Below, one piece after another: positions 44,801 through 47,561 of a DNA stretch of 47,561 nucleotides. Made by a program: the position numbers and the translations under genes. The notes beneath the pieces are model-generated. The model did not search any database. It worked only from the letters and a program-made list of their open reading frames with translations, and was not told the DNA's origin. Where the stretch lies: positions 1 through 47,561 of the forward strand of contig JAJRQZ010000098.1 in assembly GCA_024279935.1 (NCBI GenBank), read 5' to 3'. Numbering within the stretch: the first letter of the stretch is position 1; every line of letters starts with the position of its first letter. Source of the stretch: Bacteroidota bacterium. GTDB taxonomy: Bacteria; Bacteroidota; Bacteroidia; Bacteroidales; F082.

Positions 44801-45787
44801 TTAAATACCGTTGGAATTCGTATATATTTTCTCGAGCACTTTATGTGCGACATCTAGTGCATAATAGCCATCCTGAATGGATACCGGCGGTGTCAGGTTG
44901 TTAACGACGGAATTTTTAAAGCTCCTAAGTTCCTCCGCTATGGCATTAATTTCCTTCACCTCGGGTTTATCAAAGATTATTTGCCTTTTCTTTTTGTTTT
45001 CACCCAGGTCTAGTATCATGGCGAAGGGATCCCCGGGAATTTCATCCAGCTCATTCATTTTTACCACTTCGGCAACTTTTTCCAGAAAATCAACGCTTAT
45101 GTATGCATCTCTTTGAAAGAAACGGGTTTTACGCATGTTTTTCAATGAAATACGGCTAGCGGTAAGGTTGGCAACAGCACCGTTATCGAATTCAAGCCGT
45201 GCATTTGCTATGTCGGGCGTATCGCTGACCACGTTTACGCCGCTGGCATGCACTTTCCTTATATTGGATTTCACAACGCTTAAAACAATGTCGATATCAT
45301 GTATCATCAAATCCAGCACCACCGGCACATCGGTTCCCCTGGGGTTGAATTCGGCCAGGCGATGTGCTTCTATGAACATCGGGTTGTTTATCTCGTTGAT
45401 GACAGCGGTAAAGGCAGGGTTAAACCTTTCAACATGGCCAACCTGTACTTTCACACTTGCCTCTTCGGCCAGCAATATAAGTTTGCGAGCCTCCCCGGGC
45501 GTGGAAACAACTGGTTTCTCTATAAATACATGCTTCGACTTTTTGATTGCCGCGGCCGCACAATCATAATGAGAGACGGTTGGCGTTACTATATCGATCA
45601 CATCGCAAACGTCAATCAAGGAATCGGTATCGGGGAAACTTTTCAAACCAAGTTCATTTTCCACTTTCCTTGCATTTTCGGTATCCGGGTCGTAGAACCC
45701 AACCAACTGATATCCTGGTATTTGCTTAATGCACTTTATATGGATTTTCCCTAAATGACCAGCTCCCAGGACTCCTATTCTTATCAT
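44801..45787 (-). CDS. Gfo/Idh/MocA-family NAD(P)-dependent oxidoreductase
   Basis: 328 residues from the ATG at 45787 (the frame reaches 45805, but homology starts at MIRIGVLGAGHLG). Rossmann motif GVLGAGHLGKIHIK, then VGFYDPD, DIVTPTVSHYD and the family signature FIEKPVV. The C-terminal domain has HRLAEFNPRG and HDIDIVLSVVK. Members oxidise or reduce sugar or cyclitol derivatives, often nucleotide sugars. Close to a glycosylphosphotransferase, it may supply a modified sugar. A -7-like box is 16 bases upstream, and the next gene upstream (pcm) is divergent. Confidence 0.85.
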   Translation of the reverse strand: MIRIGVLGAGHLGKIHIKCIKQIPGYQLVGFYDPDTENARKVENELGLKSFPDTDSLIDVCDVIDIVTPTVSHYDCAAAAIKKSKHVFIEKPVVSTPGEARKLILLAEEASVKVQVGHVERFNPAFTAVINEINNPMFIEAHRLAEFNPRGTDVPVVLDLMIHDIDIVLSVVKSNIRKVHASGVNVVSDTPDIANARLEFDNGAVANLTASRISLKNMRKTRFFQRDAYISVDFLEKVAEVVKMNELDEIPGDPFAMILDLGENKKKRQIIFDKPEVKEINAIAEELRSFKNSVVNNLTPPVSIQDGYYALDVAHKVLEKIYTNSNGI

Positions 45788-45802
45788 AATGAAAAATTTG
45801 GG

Positions 45803-45810
45803 CAAAGGTA
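45803..45810 (-). promoter_or_regulatory. Putative -7 box (TACCTTTG) for the oxidoreductase gene
   Basis: On the minus strand TACCTTTG matches TAnnTTTG 15 bases before the ATG at 45787. The upstream TTG spacing is short (14 bases), so the match is partial. Confidence 0.35.
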
Positions 45811-45881
45811 ATTTTTATTGACATCAATATTATTAATTTAGCCGAATATTAATTTGGATTTAAGATTTTTTTTATTTGTTG

Positions 45882-46529
45882 ATGGTTGACAGTTATAAAC
45901 ATAAGGGAATGCGCCAGAAGCTGGTGAACAGCATTAGGAGCAAAGGCATTTCCGACGAGGGGGTTTTATCTGCAATCAACAAGATACCAAGGCACTTATT
46001 CCTGGACTCCTCCTTTCTTGAGTTTGCATATAACGACAAGCCTTTCCCCATAGGTTCCGGGCAGACTATCTCGCAACCTTATACCGTGGCGGTCCAATCG
46101 GAGCTCCTGAAAATAAAGAAAGGGACAAAAGTTTTGGAGATTGGTACCGGATCCGGATATCAGGCTTGTGTGCTGGAAGAAATGGGCGCCAAAGTCTTCA
46201 GTGTTGAACGGCAAAAAAAGCTTTTTGTCAAAACAAGGGACTTCTTGAAAAAGATAGGCTATCAGGCAAAAGTTTTTTATGGGGACGGAAACAAAGGGCT
46301 AAAGGCATTTGCCCCCTTCGACAGAATAGTAATTACCGCCGCCGCACCCGAAATTGCCGAAGCTTTGCTCGATCAGCTAAAACCGGGCGGGATAATGGTA
46401 GTTCCTTTCGGGAGCGGCAGGATACAATCGATGATCAGAATCACCAAGCAAGCCGACGGAGAAATCATCAAGGAATATTTCGGCGATTTCAGTTTCGTGC
46501 CTCTTTTAAAAGACAAAGCAAACGATTAA
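45882..46529 (+). CDS. pcm: Protein-L-isoaspartate O-methyltransferase
   Basis: 215 residues from the ATG at 45882, preceded in frame by two TTG codons. SAM-dependent repair enzyme that methylates isoaspartyl residues. Family marks: PRHLF (36-40), GSGQTISQPYTVA (58-70), the SAM loop VLEIGTGSGYQACVL (84-98), GDGNKGL, DRIVITAAAPEIAEALLDQL and LKPGGIMVVPFG. The length is normal. The P-loop kinase gene follows after 10 bases, suggesting co-transcription. Confidence 0.93.
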   Translation: MVDSYKHKGMRQKLVNSIRSKGISDEGVLSAINKIPRHLFLDSSFLEFAYNDKPFPIGSGQTISQPYTVAVQSELLKIKKGTKVLEIGTGSGYQACVLEEMGAKVFSVERQKKLFVKTRDFLKKIGYQAKVFYGDGNKGLKAFAPFDRIVITAAAPEIAEALLDQLKPGGIMVVPFGSGRIQSMIRITKQADGEIIKEYFGDFSFVPLLKDKAND

Positions 46530-46539
46530 CCCCCACAAG

Positions 46540-47040
46540 ATGATAATAGGAATCGGCGGAATCAGCAACGCGGGGAAATCAAGCCTTGCCAACTTGCTTA
46601 AAATCGAATTGGAGAGTCAATATAAGGTTAAGATCCTTTGCCAGGACGATTTCATTATTCCCGAAAGCAAGATTCCTTTGGTGAACGGCCTAACCGACTG
46701 GGAGCACCCTTCCTCCATAAACCATGAAATGTTCTTAAATGCCGTCAAGAGGGAATCTACGAACAACGATATAGTTTTTTCGGAAGGCTTATTCGCCTTT
46801 TATAGTGACGAGCTGACAAAATCATACAATAAAAAAATTTTCCTGGGCATCGACAAACAGACCTTTAAGAACCGGAAAAAACGCGACCACAGATGGGGGA
46901 AGGTGCCGGCTTGGTATGTTGAGCATATCTGGGCTTCTTACCAAAGGTACGGAAAAGCAAACAATATTATAGGCATCAAGAAAATAGATGCTACCAAAAG
47001 GTACGACTTAAAGAATATTGTTGACTATATCTTAAGTTAA
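46540..47040 (+). CDS. P-loop kinase, nicotinamide riboside kinase / uridine kinase-like
   Basis: 166 residues. Walker A GGISNAGKSS (6-15), then LCQDDFIIPES with the catalytic Asp36-Asp37, NGLTDWEHPSSI (substrate lid), and FSEGLFAFYS. The pattern GGxxNxGK...QDDFxxPE resembles eukaryotic nicotinamide riboside kinase, which phosphorylates nicotinamide riboside for NAD salvage; uridine kinase is the alternative. The protein is near the length of NRK1. It lies 10 bases downstream of pcm. Confidence 0.75.
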   Translation: MIIGIGGISNAGKSSLANLLKIELESQYKVKILCQDDFIIPESKIPLVNGLTDWEHPSSINHEMFLNAVKRESTNNDIVFSEGLFAFYSDELTKSYNKKIFLGIDKQTFKNRKKRDHRWGKVPAWYVEHIWASYQRYGKANNIIGIKKIDATKRYDLKNIVDYILS

Positions 47041-47167
47041 TTTGCCAATATTTATTGCAACTTTTGCCTCCCGCACAGCCACAAAGCCGCTAATTGCTGA
47101 TTATCAGACTTATAACAATTTTTTGTGTATTTGCATGTATTTGCTAATGTGTATGTTAATGAACTAC

Positions 47168-47380
47168 TTAACAGTTACGGTATTCTTTTTTAAGTTCTTC
47201 ACCAATACTTGTCAAGTTCAATGTTGGCAAAGTAATGGTCGCATTTCCTGACAAATTTGTCAATGTTGAAATATAAGCTCTTAAACGAGGAAAAAGTAAA
47301 GCTGGGGCATTTACATAAAAGAAATCGTATAAAGTGCTATTGATTAAAATTTCGTTACTACTCAGCAGTAGAGAAGAATA
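47168..47380 (-). pseudogene. C-terminal remnant of a SecB-like chaperone gene
   Basis: A 70-residue frame without a start codon ends at 47168. It reads NSTLYDFFYVNAPALLFPRL, RAYISTLTNLSGNATITLPT and LNLTSIGEELKKEYRNC, matching the C-terminal half of SecB-like export chaperones (NAPAxLFPxxRxxIS core). The 5' half is missing: a TAA (47383-47381) falls in the 41-bp repeat that abuts it, next to an ISL3-type element. The gene was probably cut by that insertion. SecB-like proteins act as export chaperones or as chaperones of toxin-antitoxin modules; no toxin gene is visible here. Confidence 0.6.
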
Positions 47381-47420
47381 TTAGCTAATTGGTTAGCTAT
47401 CCGTTTTGTTACAATTTTTG
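47380..47420 (+). repeat. 41-bp dispersed repeat, right copy
   Basis: 37 of 41 bases match 1-41 in the same orientation. It lies exactly between the end of SecB-like homology and the transposase 3' end, as expected if it is the terminal region of the ISL3-type element. Confidence 0.6.
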
Positions 47421-47424
47421 GGCT

Positions 47425-47561
47425 CTATGTCAAATATAGTGGGTAATCAAATTTCAGTTTGCCACATGTAAAGTAAATCATATTGATAAAATTGTTTATA
47501 TTTCCGTATCCCCTAGCTCTTTTTTTAGCAAGTTGTATTTTAGAATTTAGCCCTTCCAATA
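47425..47561 (-). CDS. ISL3-family transposase, C-terminal part (runs off the window)
   Basis: Reading the minus strand from the window edge gives 44 residues and a TAG at 47427-47425: LEGLNSKIQLAKKRARGYGN, INNFINMIYF, TCGKLKFDYPLYLT. This is the characteristic C-terminus of IS204/IS1001/IS1096/IS1165 (ISL3) transposases, the N-(S/A)-KIQLAK-RA-GYRN region of the DDE domain. The rest lies outside the window, so activity cannot be judged. The 41-bp repeat follows the stop codon at once. Confidence 0.8.
   Translation of the reverse strand, partial: LEGLNSKIQLAKKRARGYGNINNFINMIYFTCGKLKFDYPLYLT

Noticed and set aside
47042-47251. Plus-strand 69-codon frame after the kinase gene
   Set aside because: It is low complexity and antisense to the SecB-like fragment, which has clear family motifs.

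Overview
The window is chromosomal DNA of a Bacteroidota bacterium, most likely class Bacteroidia; I cannot place it lower from sequence alone. The reasons are the type IX secretion (T9SS) type A and type B C-terminal domains, a PorE-like OmpA protein next to a PorP/SprF-like protein, a TonB-dependent receptor with an N-terminal carboxypeptidase-regulatory-like domain, several TAnnTTTG promoter boxes, tRNA genes without an encoded CCA end, and a tmRNA whose tag reads GENNFALAA.

Layout. 1-501: gene-free DNA with mobile-element debris. 502-4782 (minus): a five-repeat DUF349 gene broken by a frameshift, then an operon of ferritin-like protein, NifX-like protein and a trans-sulfuration PLP enzyme. 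4930-9926 (plus): an AmgK-like sugar kinase fused to a RapZ C-terminal domain, a MurU-like nucleotidyltransferase, and an AddB-like nuclease interrupted by one in-frame TAA. 9931-11137 (minus): a C5 cytosine methyltransferase frameshifted at an A9 tract. 11249-11785: tmRNA and tRNA-Arg(CCG). 11930-12900: a decayed IS5-type element. 13014-13919 (minus): an AT-rich TPR gene with cassette-like upstream sequence. 14005-22217 (minus): envelope genes (beta-barrels, TonB receptor, T9SS cargo, DUF4136 lipoprotein, FadL-like porin) and a dihydroorotate dehydrogenase-like enzyme. 22350-22721: a truncated haemoglobin with a premature stop.

22855-36155 (plus) is the showpiece: a 3264-residue T9SS type B cell-surface protein built from ten ~255-residue super-repeats, followed at 1 bp by a PorE-like protein (TPR, PD40, OmpA, SPOR) and then a PorP/SprF-like protein. 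This looks like a dedicated secretion and anchoring locus. 36325-39994: tRNA-Leu(TAG) with a duplicated 3' end, then tig-clpP-clpX. 39972-47040: a sulfatase, a DUF4294 protein, a polyprenyl glycosylphosphotransferase group, pcm and a P-loop kinase. 47041-47561: a SecB-like gene remnant cut by an ISL3-type element whose transposase C-terminus runs off the window.

Four otherwise good genes each carry a single disrupting change (frameshifts in the DUF349 and methyltransferase genes, in-frame TAA codons in the nuclease and haemoglobin). Either this strain is losing genes, some are switchable, or the assembly has base errors; the sequence alone cannot decide.
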